From: CAYMPH01 sp964392365
Lineage (GTDB): Bacteria > Spirochaetota > UBA4802 > UBA5550
Length of the DNA stretch: 64,000 nucleotides
Assembly: GCA_964392365.1 (NCBI GenBank)
Contig: CAYMPH010000005.1
Location: 124,001-188,000 of the forward strand
Direction of reading: 5' to 3'
Within the stretch, counting starts at the first letter, position 1, and each line of letters opens with the position of its first letter. A program made the position numbers and the translations under genes. The notes below the pieces were generated by a model. That model saw only the letters and a list, made by a program, of their open reading frames with translations. It made no database searches and was not told where the DNA came from. Positions 28,224-37,252 of this stretch are shown in pieces.

Positions 28224-28700
28224 TTATATTTTCTCAGCAAAGACTGATAGAACCCCGTTATTATATTTGTAATCAAGTTTAAATCCGCCCTCATATGCAA
28301 TGCGGTACAGGCCGAGCATACTTTCACCTGATGGTGGATTATCCATCAGCTCCTGAAGTCTCTCAATATATAGATCCGCAACATTTTCAGATGCCTGTAT
28401 TCTCTGAATATGATTTATTAATTTTTCCAGATCACTTTCATCTCTGATACTGTTGGATACGCTTATAAAGATTGTATCATCATGCGCCATAAAATCGCAT
28501 TCAATGTTTCTTCCATCAGGAGTTTCAATTCCGTATTTTATGGCATTTTCTATAAGTTCTGCAACACACATTATGGTTGATTCAATAGCATCTTCTGACT
28601 GATTCCTGTTTCGCATAAATTCAGTTGCTTTAGTCTGAATGTCCCTGACTATTGACCATGTAGGCTTAATGGATAAATTAATTGCAATATCTTCATTCAT
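28224..28700 (-). CDS. Small GHKL ATPase (RsbW-like)
   Basis: A 158-aa protein consisting of a single GHKL-type ATPase fold. The N-box is CVAELIENAIKYG (about 46-58), followed by a strand-rich region (DTIFISVSNS) and a lid region with SMLGLYRIAYEGGF near residue 127. It has no transmembrane or dimerisation part. Similar stand-alone domains act as anti-sigma factors or kinases of STAS antagonists, which fits the PP2C and STAS proteins elsewhere in the window; direct pairing is not shown. AGGGA six bases before the ATG. The 200-bp stretch upstream of the radical SAM gene (28021-28223) holds no convincing gene. Confidence 0.65.
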   Translation of the reverse strand: MNEDIAINLSIKPTWSIVRDIQTKATEFMRNRNQSEDAIESTIMCVAELIENAIKYGIETPDGRNIECDFMAHDDTIFISVSNSIRDESDLEKLINHIQRIQASENVADLYIERLQELMDNPPSGESMLGLYRIAYEGGFKLDYKYNNGVLSVFAEKI

Positions 28701-28844
28701 TTATTATTCCCTGCATTTTACTTATTGAAAATTATTTTAAAAAGCTATTCAAAATATTTTTTGCACAAAAGTCATACTAAATGATCCCAAATTCAAAATC
28801 AAGAACTATTCTTGATTGAATAAGATACAAATAAAAATTTGTAA

Positions 28845-29195
28845 CTACTGAACTTCCATATTCTTTATATAATATTCCTTGCCAGAAATTAATTTACTGT
28901 CTTTCTTGCCGCAGACAGGACAGACATAATCCCCGATATTTGTTTTTTCAATTTCATAAGATGCATTGCATGCATTACACTGCAATACAACAGGCATTCT
29001 TTCAATTTTAAATTTTGCTCCTTCTGCAGCAGTTCCCTTACTCAGGTAATCAAAATAGTTCTGAATCCATTCATCTTCAAGATCGCTTAGCATACCAACC
29101 TGCAGATGAATAACCATCACCCTGGCAACATTATTTTTTTCCGCATGAGACAGAACAACTTTCAGAATATTTTCGGTTATTGGAAGTTCATGCAT
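28845..29195 (-). CDS. hypA: Hydrogenase/urease nickel maturation protein HypA
   Basis: A 116-aa metallochaperone that inserts nickel into [NiFe]-hydrogenase (and in some species urease). The N-terminus is Met-His-Glu, with His2 as the nickel ligand. The zinc site consists of two Cys pairs, C73/C76 (CNAC) and C92/C95 (CPVC). The length matches the family. AAGGA lies seven bases before the ATG. It stands alone: no hypB-F, hydrogenase or urease gene is in the window. A strong terminator lies farther downstream only for the lipase, so its transcript unit is unclear. Confidence 0.88.
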   Translation of the reverse strand: MHELPITENILKVVLSHAEKNNVARVMVIHLQVGMLSDLEDEWIQNYFDYLSKGTAAEGAKFKIERMPVVLQCNACNASYEIEKTNIGDYVCPVCGKKDSKLISGKEYYIKNMEVQ

Positions 29196-29419
29196 GCTTT
29201 AGTCCTTTATAATATTTATATATATTTCCGGATTCTTGGAAATTCATCTCTGTATCTATCATATTCTTTTTGTGAATTATGAATTTTTAACCAATTCCAC
29301 TTCTACTCGCCCCCTTTGGGGGACGGGGGGAAGATTATTGAATTTACATCATTTCCCAAACAATCCGGAATAAGAACGGATACTTTGTAAAAAACAATTA
29401 AAAAATTCGCAAGGAAAAT

Positions 29420-29457
29420 AAAAAACCCGCAATGTACTGCATTGCGGGTTTTTTATT
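29420..29457 (-). terminator. Terminator after the second lipase gene
   Basis: The hairpin is built on AAAAAACCCGCAAT and ATTGCGGGTTTTTT around a short loop, followed on the minus strand by a U-run. It is almost the same stem as the terminator of the first lipase at 1437-1472, consistent with duplication of the gene with its 3' end. Confidence 0.85.
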
Positions 29458-29475
29458 TTATATTTTCAACTTTTC

Positions 29476-30972
29476 TTATTCTATTGATTTCAAAACATCT
29501 GCCCAGCCAAGATACCAGTCTTCTGCATGCTTGGCAAATTCCGGAGAAATAAAATTATCTCTGTCAGACCAGAATATTTCCATTCCAGGTATATCCCAAT
29601 GATCAACATTATTAAATACGCCGCCGTAATTCCAGACGCCTTTTTGCGGCACACTTTTTTTATCCCAGTTAACAATTACATCTTTTTTACCAGTAAAATT
29701 ATCAGTATACAGCCATGGCCCATTCATTGAAATTGTATTTACCACTCCATCATTCGGCCACCAGCTGCTGTCTATTTTTGGACGATCTTTAACAAGCATG
29801 TGGAAAAAATCACCATCCTTGGCTCTCCATAAACCATGATAACGGCTGTCGTTACAGGTATATGAACCCATCATTAAAGCCAGAGGCATAAGCGCAAGAG
29901 CAACATTAGATTCAGGAATCTGATGTTTTTCCCAGTTATCCAGCATATCAGGAAGCAATGCCTTCTGTGTTGCTTTGCCTGCAAATGAAAAATAATATAT
30001 ATTTTCCTGGGCAAAAACCCATGCATTCTGCTCCCTTGCCCCTTCCGGGCTTAAATCCCAGATGCATGTATCTTTTCTGTCTCCGCCTAAAAATTCTTTT
30101 ATTTCAACTCTCATGCGGGCTACATAGGCATCGATTTTTTCACCCTTCTGACGGGATGTAAGCCCGAACTGCTGCAGTTTGAAATCATAAAAATTAAAAA
30201 AAGTTTCATTCTCATCGACTCCCATTACAGCAATAAAATCAACAAGAAGACTTTCAATAAACGGAATAAGCTTTATAACGCTATTTGCAAGAGTTGTGCC
30301 ATTATGTGTTGCAGCCATTGTTGTTATGCTGTGGATAAGATTTTTTGTTTCTGCAGTTCCTGTAAAAAGAGGGGAAATCGGTTCTTCTCCATCATATAAA
30401 CTGACTGTTTTACCATTAACAATCTTAACTGCATTGCTCTCAGATGTTTTACCATTTTCAAGCAATTGTGCAAGTATACGTGCTGTATGCCCTCCCTGGC
30501 TGTGAGCTATTATATGTATCTTCTTATTTTGTCCATCCTTGCCCCAATCTTTAATTAGAGCTTTGCCTCGGTAATCTTTTATTTTACCCTCTTCAGCAAA
30601 CCTGGCATGATTATGAGCGATAGAATGCGCAAGTCCATAATCAGTACGCGTTCCTTTCAGCTGAGCATATAATTCGCATGCTCTGTCCCAGTTGCTGGAA
30701 AAAGGTCCAACAACTGCTGTATAGCAGTCATGCCCTGAATCTGTTAATATCGACTGAAGATCATCATATCCGCCCCAGTGAAAATGCCCTTTTGGTCCGC
30801 CAACTTCATCCCTTCCCCAGCCTAAAAATCCATGGAGAAGAATTATAGGATAATCCCCGTTGCTGTTTAATCCTTTATCTCCGTCTGTTAATTCGCATCC
30901 TGTAAATACACCCACTATAAATAGTATTGATACCATAAAAACTGAAACAAATAATTTCTTCATTTTAGTCAT
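29476..30972 (-). CDS. Family I.5-like zinc lipase, lipoprotein
   Basis: A 498-aa exported lipase, paralogue of the truncated gene at 2-1411. The lipoprotein signal runs to Cys26 (VFTGC lipobox). The oxyanion motif HGFLGWGRDE is at 47-56, the nucleophile Ser158 is in AHSQGG, catalytic Asp409 is in NDGVVNT and catalytic His459 is in VDHWD. The residues that hold zinc in Geobacillus lipases correspond to Asp96, His116, His122 and Asp307. An insertion of about 20 residues lies after the elbow region relative to Geobacillus enzymes. GAGG about nine bases before the ATG supports the start. A TetR-like operator overlaps the transcription start region, so expression may be repressible. Confidence 0.93.
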   Translation of the reverse strand: MTKMKKLFVSVFMVSILFIVGVFTGCELTDGDKGLNSNGDYPIILLHGFLGWGRDEVGGPKGHFHWGGYDDLQSILTDSGHDCYTAVVGPFSSNWDRACELYAQLKGTRTDYGLAHSIAHNHARFAEEGKIKDYRGKALIKDWGKDGQNKKIHIIAHSQGGHTARILAQLLENGKTSESNAVKIVNGKTVSLYDGEEPISPLFTGTAETKNLIHSITTMAATHNGTTLANSVIKLIPFIESLLVDFIAVMGVDENETFFNFYDFKLQQFGLTSRQKGEKIDAYVARMRVEIKEFLGGDRKDTCIWDLSPEGAREQNAWVFAQENIYYFSFAGKATQKALLPDMLDNWEKHQIPESNVALALMPLALMMGSYTCNDSRYHGLWRAKDGDFFHMLVKDRPKIDSSWWPNDGVVNTISMNGPWLYTDNFTGKKDVIVNWDKKSVPQKGVWNYGGVFNNVDHWDIPGMEIFWSDRDNFISPEFAKHAEDWYLGWADVLKSIE

Positions 30973-31022
30973 ATTATAATACCTCGTCTTATTTCAAGAT
31001 TATTTAAATAACCCTTAAATCC

Positions 31023-31040
31023 TAACCGACCAGACGGTCA
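31023..31040. promoter_or_regulatory. TetR-type operator candidate upstream of lipase
   Basis: The site TAACCGACCAGACGGTCA is an imperfect palindrome (ACCG-N6-CGGT core, most outer positions also symmetric), of the kind bound by many TetR-family repressors. It is one of the few GC-rich spots in the spacer and lies just downstream of the predicted lipase promoter, where a repressor would block transcription. No tetR gene is in the window. Confidence 0.45.
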
Positions 31041-31046
31041 TATATA

Positions 31047-31075
31047 ATCACACTATAAAATAATTGTCGTCTCAA
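31047..31075 (-). promoter_or_regulatory. Possible promoter of the second lipase
   Basis: On the minus strand TTGAGA (31070-31075), a 17-base spacer and TGTGAT (31047-31052), matching 5 and 4 of 6 positions. The predicted start falls on the operator-like palindrome at 31023-31040. Confidence 0.4.
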
Positions 31076-31134
31076 AAGTAGATGTCTTAATTTGATAAAA
31101 GCTTAAAAAAAAGTTGGATTATTGGATTAATAAA

Positions 31135-32967
31135 TCAGATCGAGGTTTTCTGATATTTAGTTCTATAAATAATAGGGGTTTCGTTCATTATTTTTTTAAA
31201 AACTCTATAAAAGGTTGGTAAACTTTCAAAACCCACTGAAAATGCAATATCTACTATATTATCTTCCGAGTTTATAAGCAATTCACAGGCTTTTTTCAGA
31301 CGGCATTCATTTATATAATCTGCAATATTTTTATCTGTCATTTTTTTGAACATTTTTCCCATATAATCGCTGTTCATTTTCATTTTTTTTGCAAGGCTTT
31401 CTCTTGATATTTCTTCGCTGTAATTTTTCTCAATATATTGAATTGCCTCCTCCATTTTTTTCCTGGTAAAATAGGAAACTACATTATCCTGGACCCCCTT
31501 TTCAAGAGTATCAACAACCCCCTGCAGAGCTTCCATGGATTTTTCAAGATCTACAGTCTTTTCCTTAACCTTCACGTCAAGATTCTCTTTTAACTTTGTA
31601 AGATCACTGTACATAATTGAATTCGCAAGAGAGATTGCAGCAGAAGATTTAACATTTTTTATAAAAACAGTTTCATCCGGAGTCAGCGGCTTCCTGTTGT
31701 TTTTTTCAGGAAGCATGAGTAAAGCTATAAACGAATTCCGCTGAATTAATGGAACTATATATTTAGCATTGTAATCATCAAAGAGTGATATCAGCTCTTC
31801 CCTCTCCTGTTTTTCGATATGTAAATATTCAACAATATCGCGTTCTATCAGGCTTCCGGAATTCAGCATCCATCTTTTCAGACCTGAGGATAAGCTTAAA
31901 CCTCTTGAACCGAATCCGGGAAGATTATTGGTCTCTGTATCACAAAGCACAAGCTGCGCAGATTCAAAAGAACGTGTTTTTTTTATAACATCAGTGAACT
32001 GCTTCACCAGCTCATCAAATGTTTTCAAAGAATATATGCTTTCAATAAAATCTGATTCAATCTGCATCAGTTCCAGTTTTCTTTTATTGAAAACTCTTTC
32101 TATTACCTGATGAATCCTTCTATAGAAATGATAATTTACAAAAAACCAGAAAATACCTGCTATAAATAAAATGCCGTAATTATCTCTGCCTATATATGGG
32201 TATATAAGGTAAAGGACCAGAATATTTGGCAATGTCAGCAAAGTTGAGATTACAGCCCACAACGTAGCTATCTGAAAAATACCCCTGAAATCAAGCAGAC
32301 GGTAACGGAGAAATCCGTATGCAAGAAATGAAAGAGGTATGAAACTGAAATTACCGGGAGGATAAAAATCTATACCAACTATTGCAGGATAATTCATAAG
32401 AGACAGGATTCCTGAAATAAGAAATGATGCGATTATATATTTAAGCTTTAAACGGATAACCTGATTCTTTTCTTTCCTTATTCTCTGTGTGAAAATAACA
32501 ATAAAATAAATAATTACCGCTGCAGCATATATTCCAAAAATAATAAATGCAATACCGCCCTTTCCCATATAACCCCAGCTGTATTTATTAAGCGAAGGTA
32601 TATACCAATCTGTCGGAGTTGTAAGGGATATGAGGAAACTGAGTATAAAAGCCGCTTTGATTAAAAACCTGTTCTGCGTTTTAGTGATTTGAAAAAAATA
32701 CAGCATGCTGATTGCAGGAGTGTAAACGTAAAGAAAATGCACGCTGCGCTCTATTGTAAGGATCAGGCTTTCATTACCCCTGAATATCTGATGGCATATA
32801 AATACCGGGCTTAATAGAGACCACCAGATGCATAAAATAACAAATAAAATATTTTCAGACTTAAATTTGCTTTTAAAAAGAGCAAAATAAATAATTATCA
32901 GAATTACAAGAAGAGATAAAAAAGGAGGTATTATATAAATATTCAGCTTTCCTATAATTGCATTCAT
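31135..32967 (-). CDS. Membrane-bound AraC-family regulator with 7TM/GAF sensor
   Basis: About 610 aa from the chosen start. The N-terminal 320 residues hold seven or more transmembrane segments, in a histidine-kinase-7TM-like layout. A GAF-like domain follows (DFIESIYSLKTFDELVKQF onward), then a coiled coil. The C-terminal 100 residues are an AraC-type double helix-turn-helix (SRESLAKKMKMNSDYMGKMF and DIAFSVGFESLPTFYRVFK). It should therefore bind DNA while anchored in the membrane. The ATG at 32967 aligns with the N-terminus of its paralogue at 33207 (both run into a I-PPF motif); a longer frame to 33105 is open but lacks that support. It is divergent from the PP2C gene that shares the sensor. 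Confidence 0.87.
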   Translation of the reverse strand: MNAIIGKLNIYIIPPFLSLLVILIIIYFALFKSKFKSENILFVILCIWWSLLSPVFICHQIFRGNESLILTIERSVHFLYVYTPAISMLYFFQITKTQNRFLIKAAFILSFLISLTTPTDWYIPSLNKYSWGYMGKGGIAFIIFGIYAAAVIIYFIVIFTQRIRKEKNQVIRLKLKYIIASFLISGILSLMNYPAIVGIDFYPPGNFSFIPLSFLAYGFLRYRLLDFRGIFQIATLWAVISTLLTLPNILVLYLIYPYIGRDNYGILFIAGIFWFFVNYHFYRRIHQVIERVFNKRKLELMQIESDFIESIYSLKTFDELVKQFTDVIKKTRSFESAQLVLCDTETNNLPGFGSRGLSLSSGLKRWMLNSGSLIERDIVEYLHIEKQEREELISLFDDYNAKYIVPLIQRNSFIALLMLPEKNNRKPLTPDETVFIKNVKSSAAISLANSIMYSDLTKLKENLDVKVKEKTVDLEKSMEALQGVVDTLEKGVQDNVVSYFTRKKMEEAIQYIEKNYSEEISRESLAKKMKMNSDYMGKMFKKMTDKNIADYINECRLKKACELLINSEDNIVDIAFSVGFESLPTFYRVFKKIMNETPIIYRTKYQKTSI

Positions 32968-33206
32968 TATAATGTCTCGAAACTCCTGATCAAATATTTG
33001 AAGCATGACAAAGGATGAAAGATGATATATCCAGATCGTAATTTTTTTTAATACATTATTATGTTTATGTAAAAGTATTACTCCGGATGAAATTATAATG
33101 ATCAAAAACTGCAGTCAACAAAAAATTAAATACCGGTTCAGTAACATTCTTGACAAATTTCCTGCTTTTAGGTCAGGTTAATCATGTCTTTGAGGAGTTA
33201 CGCATA

Positions 33207-35390
33207 ATGGAATTCCAGTATTCAATTTTTTTTATTCCCCCATTCCTCTGCCTTGTTATAGGGATTTCTCTTGCAATTCTTTCTCTCGTTAAAGGAAAAC
33301 TGAAAAAAGAAAATATACTTTTCTCAATGGTGTGCATCTGGGTTTCAGCAATGCTTGCCCCTGCATTTCTTTCTCATTTCTTTTTTACAGATATGAATAT
33401 CATAATGCGCGTAGAACGTACAGTGCATTTTTTTTATATGTTTATACTTCCAATCACAATAACATTCTACCACAGAATTCTCGGCATTAACCGCCGCTGG
33501 CTTGAATACATACTCATTGCAATCAGCATCGTGCTTGCAGGTTTCACTCAGACAGAATGGTATTTAACCGGTGGGCTGTACACATACCATTGGGGTCAGA
33601 TTGCAAAAGGCGGAATTGCGTTTCAGGTATTCGGGGCAACCGGCATGATCTGCATGATTTACGCTGTCACTATCTGCATTATCAAGCTACGGTCAGAAAA
33701 AAATCCGATCAACCGTTCAAAAATCAAATATATTCTATTTTCAATAAATGCAATGATGTTCCTCACGTTAACAAATTTTCCTGCAATGAACGGCATTGAT
33801 TCATATCCATACGGAAATTTCATGTTTATTCCTGTAATAATTATGGCATACGGCGTTCTGCGCTACAGATTATTTGATATCCGCAGCATCATTCATTTGA
33901 CCTTTATATGGGTAGTGACATCATCACTCATTATAATACCGAACGTGGTGCTGTTTATTTTATTCAAAGAACATTTACAAACGAGCCAGTATATATACAT
34001 ATTTTTTATACTTGCAGGATGGCTTGCAGTCAATATCCTGTATTACAGATGGATTCAGCCGCTTATCAACCGCCTCTTCAGCCGTAATAAAATGAATCTC
34101 AATAAAGCCGGAGCAGATTTTATTGAAAATATATCCATGCTGAAAAATCTTGACGGTGTTCTCGATCAATTCAAATCCACTCTCATACAAACACTACATC
34201 TCAAGAATGTAGACATCTTTCTGAACCACAAGGAAAACCCTTTCGGATTCAGCAATAAATCCGGAATAACAATAGAAATTTCTAAAAATATTCTAGAATG
34301 GTTTCTCAGGTCAAATCATCTTGTTGATATAGATATGGTTGATACAAATCCCCAATACAAGCCTGTCAAAGATATGCTTCTGGAACTGTTTGAACGTGTT
34401 AAATATTCGGTCATGCTTCCTCTGATCCAGAACGAACAGATGATCGGCCTTCTGCTTCTTGGCGAAAAGATAACTCTAAAGCCTTTCAGCAGAGATGAAA
34501 TCCGCTTTATAAACAACATCCGCAGTGCTGCAACCATTTCCCTCATGAATTCCATAATGTATCAGGATATTTCCGATATGAAATACATTCTTGAAGAAAA
34601 AGTTCAGGAACGCACTAAAGAACTCAAATATAAAAATGATCAGATGCTGTTTGAACTTCAGGTAGCAAAAAAAGTTCAGATGACGATTATACCCGAAGAC
34701 CTTCCGCAGACTGAGCAGATCCGCATTGCTGCTAAAATGCTTCCACTTATGGAAGTAAGCGGCGATTTCTACGATGTTGTATACGTGAACGACAATACCA
34801 TTGCTATAGCAATCATAGACGTTTCAGGTCACGGTATATCAGCAGCGCTTCTGACATCTATGATAAAATCAGAAATAGCAACCCAGCTTGAAAAGCATAC
34901 AAAAACTGCAGATATCTGCACCGGACTCAACACAGCTTTGTACCCGACTCTGGTTGAGACCGGTTTTTATTTCACAATGTTTATCTGCCTGGTGGATTTA
35001 AAAAAACTCACGCTCGAATTTACAAACTGCGGACACACAGAACCGTTTCTGTTAAAACATGATAAATCATTTACAAAACTTAATTCTGAAGGAATGTTTA
35101 TAGGGTTGTCATATGATTCACATTACGGCAGCTCAACAATTCAGCTCATAAGAGGCGACCGCGTCTTTCTTTATACAGACGGAGTTACAGAAGCGAGAGA
35201 TGCCGGGGGTGATGAAATGGGAGAAACACGTTTTCTTAAAGCAATTACAGCAACTGCCTCTCTTCCAATTAAAGAACAGATATTTGCAATAATGACTACA
35301 GTTGATACATTTAGAGATAAAACTGCTTTATCAAAAAAAGATGATATTACGCTGCTCGCATTCGAGGTAGGAGCGCCTGCTTCCAGATAG
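33207..35390 (+). CDS. SpoIIE-type PP2C phosphatase with 7TM/GAF sensor
   Basis: About 727 aa. A seven-or-more-TM sensor (1-320) and a GAF-like domain (about 325-485) are clearly related to those of the neighbouring AraC regulator: both have ENILF near the start, TEWY/TDWY before KGGIAF, and the GVLRYRLFD-type segment. A coiled coil is followed by the PP2C domain (about 495-727) with VSGDFYD, DVSGHG, LYTDGVTEA and KKDDITLL, which give the metal-binding Asp residues. It should dephosphorylate a Ser/Thr-phosphorylated partner such as a STAS protein in response to a membrane or cytoplasmic cue. AGGAG nine bases before the ATG at 33207 decides the start over the TTG at 33150. Confidence 0.9.
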   Translation: MEFQYSIFFIPPFLCLVIGISLAILSLVKGKLKKENILFSMVCIWVSAMLAPAFLSHFFFTDMNIIMRVERTVHFFYMFILPITITFYHRILGINRRWLEYILIAISIVLAGFTQTEWYLTGGLYTYHWGQIAKGGIAFQVFGATGMICMIYAVTICIIKLRSEKNPINRSKIKYILFSINAMMFLTLTNFPAMNGIDSYPYGNFMFIPVIIMAYGVLRYRLFDIRSIIHLTFIWVVTSSLIIIPNVVLFILFKEHLQTSQYIYIFFILAGWLAVNILYYRWIQPLINRLFSRNKMNLNKAGADFIENISMLKNLDGVLDQFKSTLIQTLHLKNVDIFLNHKENPFGFSNKSGITIEISKNILEWFLRSNHLVDIDMVDTNPQYKPVKDMLLELFERVKYSVMLPLIQNEQMIGLLLLGEKITLKPFSRDEIRFINNIRSAATISLMNSIMYQDISDMKYILEEKVQERTKELKYKNDQMLFELQVAKKVQMTIIPEDLPQTEQIRIAAKMLPLMEVSGDFYDVVYVNDNTIAIAIIDVSGHGISAALLTSMIKSEIATQLEKHTKTADICTGLNTALYPTLVETGFYFTMFICLVDLKKLTLEFTNCGHTEPFLLKHDKSFTKLNSEGMFIGLSYDSHYGSSTIQLIRGDRVFLYTDGVTEARDAGGDEMGETRFLKAITATASLPIKEQIFAIMTTVDTFRDKTALSKKDDITLLAFEVGAPASR

Positions 35391-35447
35391 TCTTTAGAAA
35401 CTTAAGCCCGCCTGCCATTGCAGAAATGAATACTTTCAGTTCTATAA

Positions 35448-36998
35448 TTATACATCCTGGCGGGCGATGATTGTGCTCAGCTCTTCAGCCATCTGCGCAA
35501 GTTTATCCGACATTGCTGAAAGTCCTTTAGCGCCATCTATATTTGATTTGATAAGAGTATTAATGTTTACTATTGTCCTGGATATTTCATTCATCTCTAT
35601 ATCCTGAACTTTTGTTGCTTCTCTGATTTCTTTTGATTTAACCTGAACAATATCTACTTTATCCTGTATATCAATCTTGATCATTTCCTCATTATTTATA
35701 TGTTTGAATACTTCCTGAGACTTTTCCTGAACAGAATTAACAATAGTAACGATTTCCTTAAGCATTGCAACAGTGGAAGCGATGCTGTTCATGTTCTCAA
35801 CTGACATCTGGTTGTTTGACTGAATGAGCGTGGTAATTTCCTTCAGGCTTCCAACTGACTGATCCGAGAGTTTATTAACTTCCTGTGCAACAACTGCAAA
35901 CCCCTTGCCATGTTCCCCGGCTCTTGCAGCTTCAATTGATGCGTTCAGTGCAAGAAGCTGAATTTTATCGAATATATCTCCGAGTATCTGCATAACAGAT
36001 GAAAGTTTCAGAGAGCTGTCCTGTAAAAGTTTTGAGTTGTTGTCAATGAGGGTAATAGCGCCCTCGCTCTTCTCGACTATTTTGATAACAGAAGAAAATA
36101 ATCCGGCTATTTCTTCCGAGCTTGCCTTCAATATGTCTATCTCATTGGCCAGACTCTTCATGGAATCCATCAGCGAAACGAATGATTCATACTGCTGTCC
36201 TGAATTCGTGCTGATATCCGCAATACCTTTTGAAATTCCATTTGTTGATGCTGCGATCTCATCTGTAGACGAAGCCTGTTTTTCTATATTTTCTGAAAAG
36301 GACATGGTGGTCTTTGACATGCCGTCAGCAACATCCTTCAGATTATTTGAACTTTGCTTGATTAAATCATGAAGACTGATCATGCTTTTAAACTGATCAT
36401 CGTTCTTCTCTTTTTCCTGCTTTATCATAGAAATGGCATTCTGAAACACCGAGATTGAAAGCAGAGCGATGAGATACGCGAGCGCCATAGCTGCAAAAAT
36501 ATCAATAAGTCCTGTTTTTAAAAGCGGAGCAAATTTCTCATCAATCGTACCTACATTATTCAAAAACATCCATATAATTGCTGCTGCATATGATAAAAAT
36601 ATACCGGTTGTAACTATACGAGAAGAAAATACAGCTGCAAAAAGAATTGTCACAAACATAAAATAAGAAAGACTTACGAAAGCCATTTCAGGCGGTTTAG
36701 TAAGAAAGCCTACCAGAACCACAACTGAACAGAATATTACAAAAATGTTTGTAGCAATTTCAAGTCTGCCTTTTCTAAGAAAACCAAGGGTTATAATTGA
36801 AACACCTGAAGAGGCAAATGCTGCAATACCAAAAGTCAGCCCTCTTTCAAAACCGCTAATTTTAAATGAAGCAGCAGCTCCGATATTTAATAAAACTATC
36901 AGAAAACAGGCGAAAAACATTACCAGGCTCGCCTTTCTTCTTGTCAGATAATCCTTTTCATCGAATCTAAAAAGAATATAATTAATAAATCTTCGCAT
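35448..36998 (-). CDS. Membrane-anchored MCP without periplasmic domain or HAMP
   Basis: A 516-aa chemoreceptor. Residues about 20-190 hold six transmembrane segments with almost no extracytoplasmic loop. The signalling coiled coil starts directly after (from about 200), with the tip NASIEAARAGEHGKGFAV. No HAMP is evident between membrane and coiled coil. The sensor may respond to membrane state, or the protein may be controlled by partners. I chose the ATG at 36998, with GGGA eight bases upstream, rather than 37007, which lacks a spaced Shine-Dalgarno sequence. It converges on the PP2C gene; a GCCCGCC/GGCGGGC pair at 35406 and 35459 with a long loop may be a weak stop signal. Confidence 0.88.
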   Translation of the reverse strand: MRRFINYILFRFDEKDYLTRRKASLVMFFACFLIVLLNIGAAASFKISGFERGLTFGIAAFASSGVSIITLGFLRKGRLEIATNIFVIFCSVVVLVGFLTKPPEMAFVSLSYFMFVTILFAAVFSSRIVTTGIFLSYAAAIIWMFLNNVGTIDEKFAPLLKTGLIDIFAAMALAYLIALLSISVFQNAISMIKQEKEKNDDQFKSMISLHDLIKQSSNNLKDVADGMSKTTMSFSENIEKQASSTDEIAASTNGISKGIADISTNSGQQYESFVSLMDSMKSLANEIDILKASSEEIAGLFSSVIKIVEKSEGAITLIDNNSKLLQDSSLKLSSVMQILGDIFDKIQLLALNASIEAARAGEHGKGFAVVAQEVNKLSDQSVGSLKEITTLIQSNNQMSVENMNSIASTVAMLKEIVTIVNSVQEKSQEVFKHINNEEMIKIDIQDKVDIVQVKSKEIREATKVQDIEMNEISRTIVNINTLIKSNIDGAKGLSAMSDKLAQMAEELSTIIARQDV

Positions 36999-37030
36999 AA
37001 TGAACATCCCACTTTTAAAATAATAATCAA

Positions 37031-37047
37031 ATTATACTGAGTATAAT
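37031..37047. repeat. 17-bp perfect palindrome upstream of the 35448-36998 MCP gene
   Basis: ATTATAC-TGA-GTATAAT has 7-bp arms and includes a consensus TATAAT on the minus strand 33 bases before the MCP start. It could be an operator overlapping a -10 box; in such AT-rich DNA it could also be chance. Confidence 0.35.
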
Positions 37048-37224
37048 AATGATTAATTATTATTTATTGTCATCAAAAATTCACAAATTGAATTAAAAAA
37101 TTGAAACTTATAAGCGTATCGAATCAGCACATTTAAAATTATTAACAATTTCCCGGCTATATCTTTTAAAAAAAATTAAAGAAAATTCTTTTTTTTATTT
37201 ACAAAATTTATATCAGAATCAAAG

Positions 37225-37244
37225 TTGTATTATTGTAGATACAA
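37225..37244. promoter_or_regulatory. Operator candidate upstream of gntR
   Basis: Inverted repeat TTGTAT-N8-ATACAA located 9 bases before the ATG of the GntR regulator gene. The position fits autoregulation by the encoded protein. The 254-bp spacer 36999-37252 holds this, the palindrome at 37031 and otherwise AT-rich sequence. Confidence 0.45.
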
Positions 37245-37252
37245 TTAAACAT

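Noticed and set aside
28049..28282. Small plus-strand ORF of 77 codons
   Set aside because: Low-complexity Lys/Ile-rich translation, no ribosome binding site, and the last third lies antisense to the GHKL gene.
29308..29330. C5-T3-G5 followed by a G6 run, possibly G-quadruplex or structured RNA
   Set aside because: Only two or three G-runs on one strand and a short simple hairpin; no function can be supported.
33150..33155. TTGACA as -35 of the PP2C gene
   Set aside because: No acceptable -10 at 16-18 bases; only the -35 box is there.
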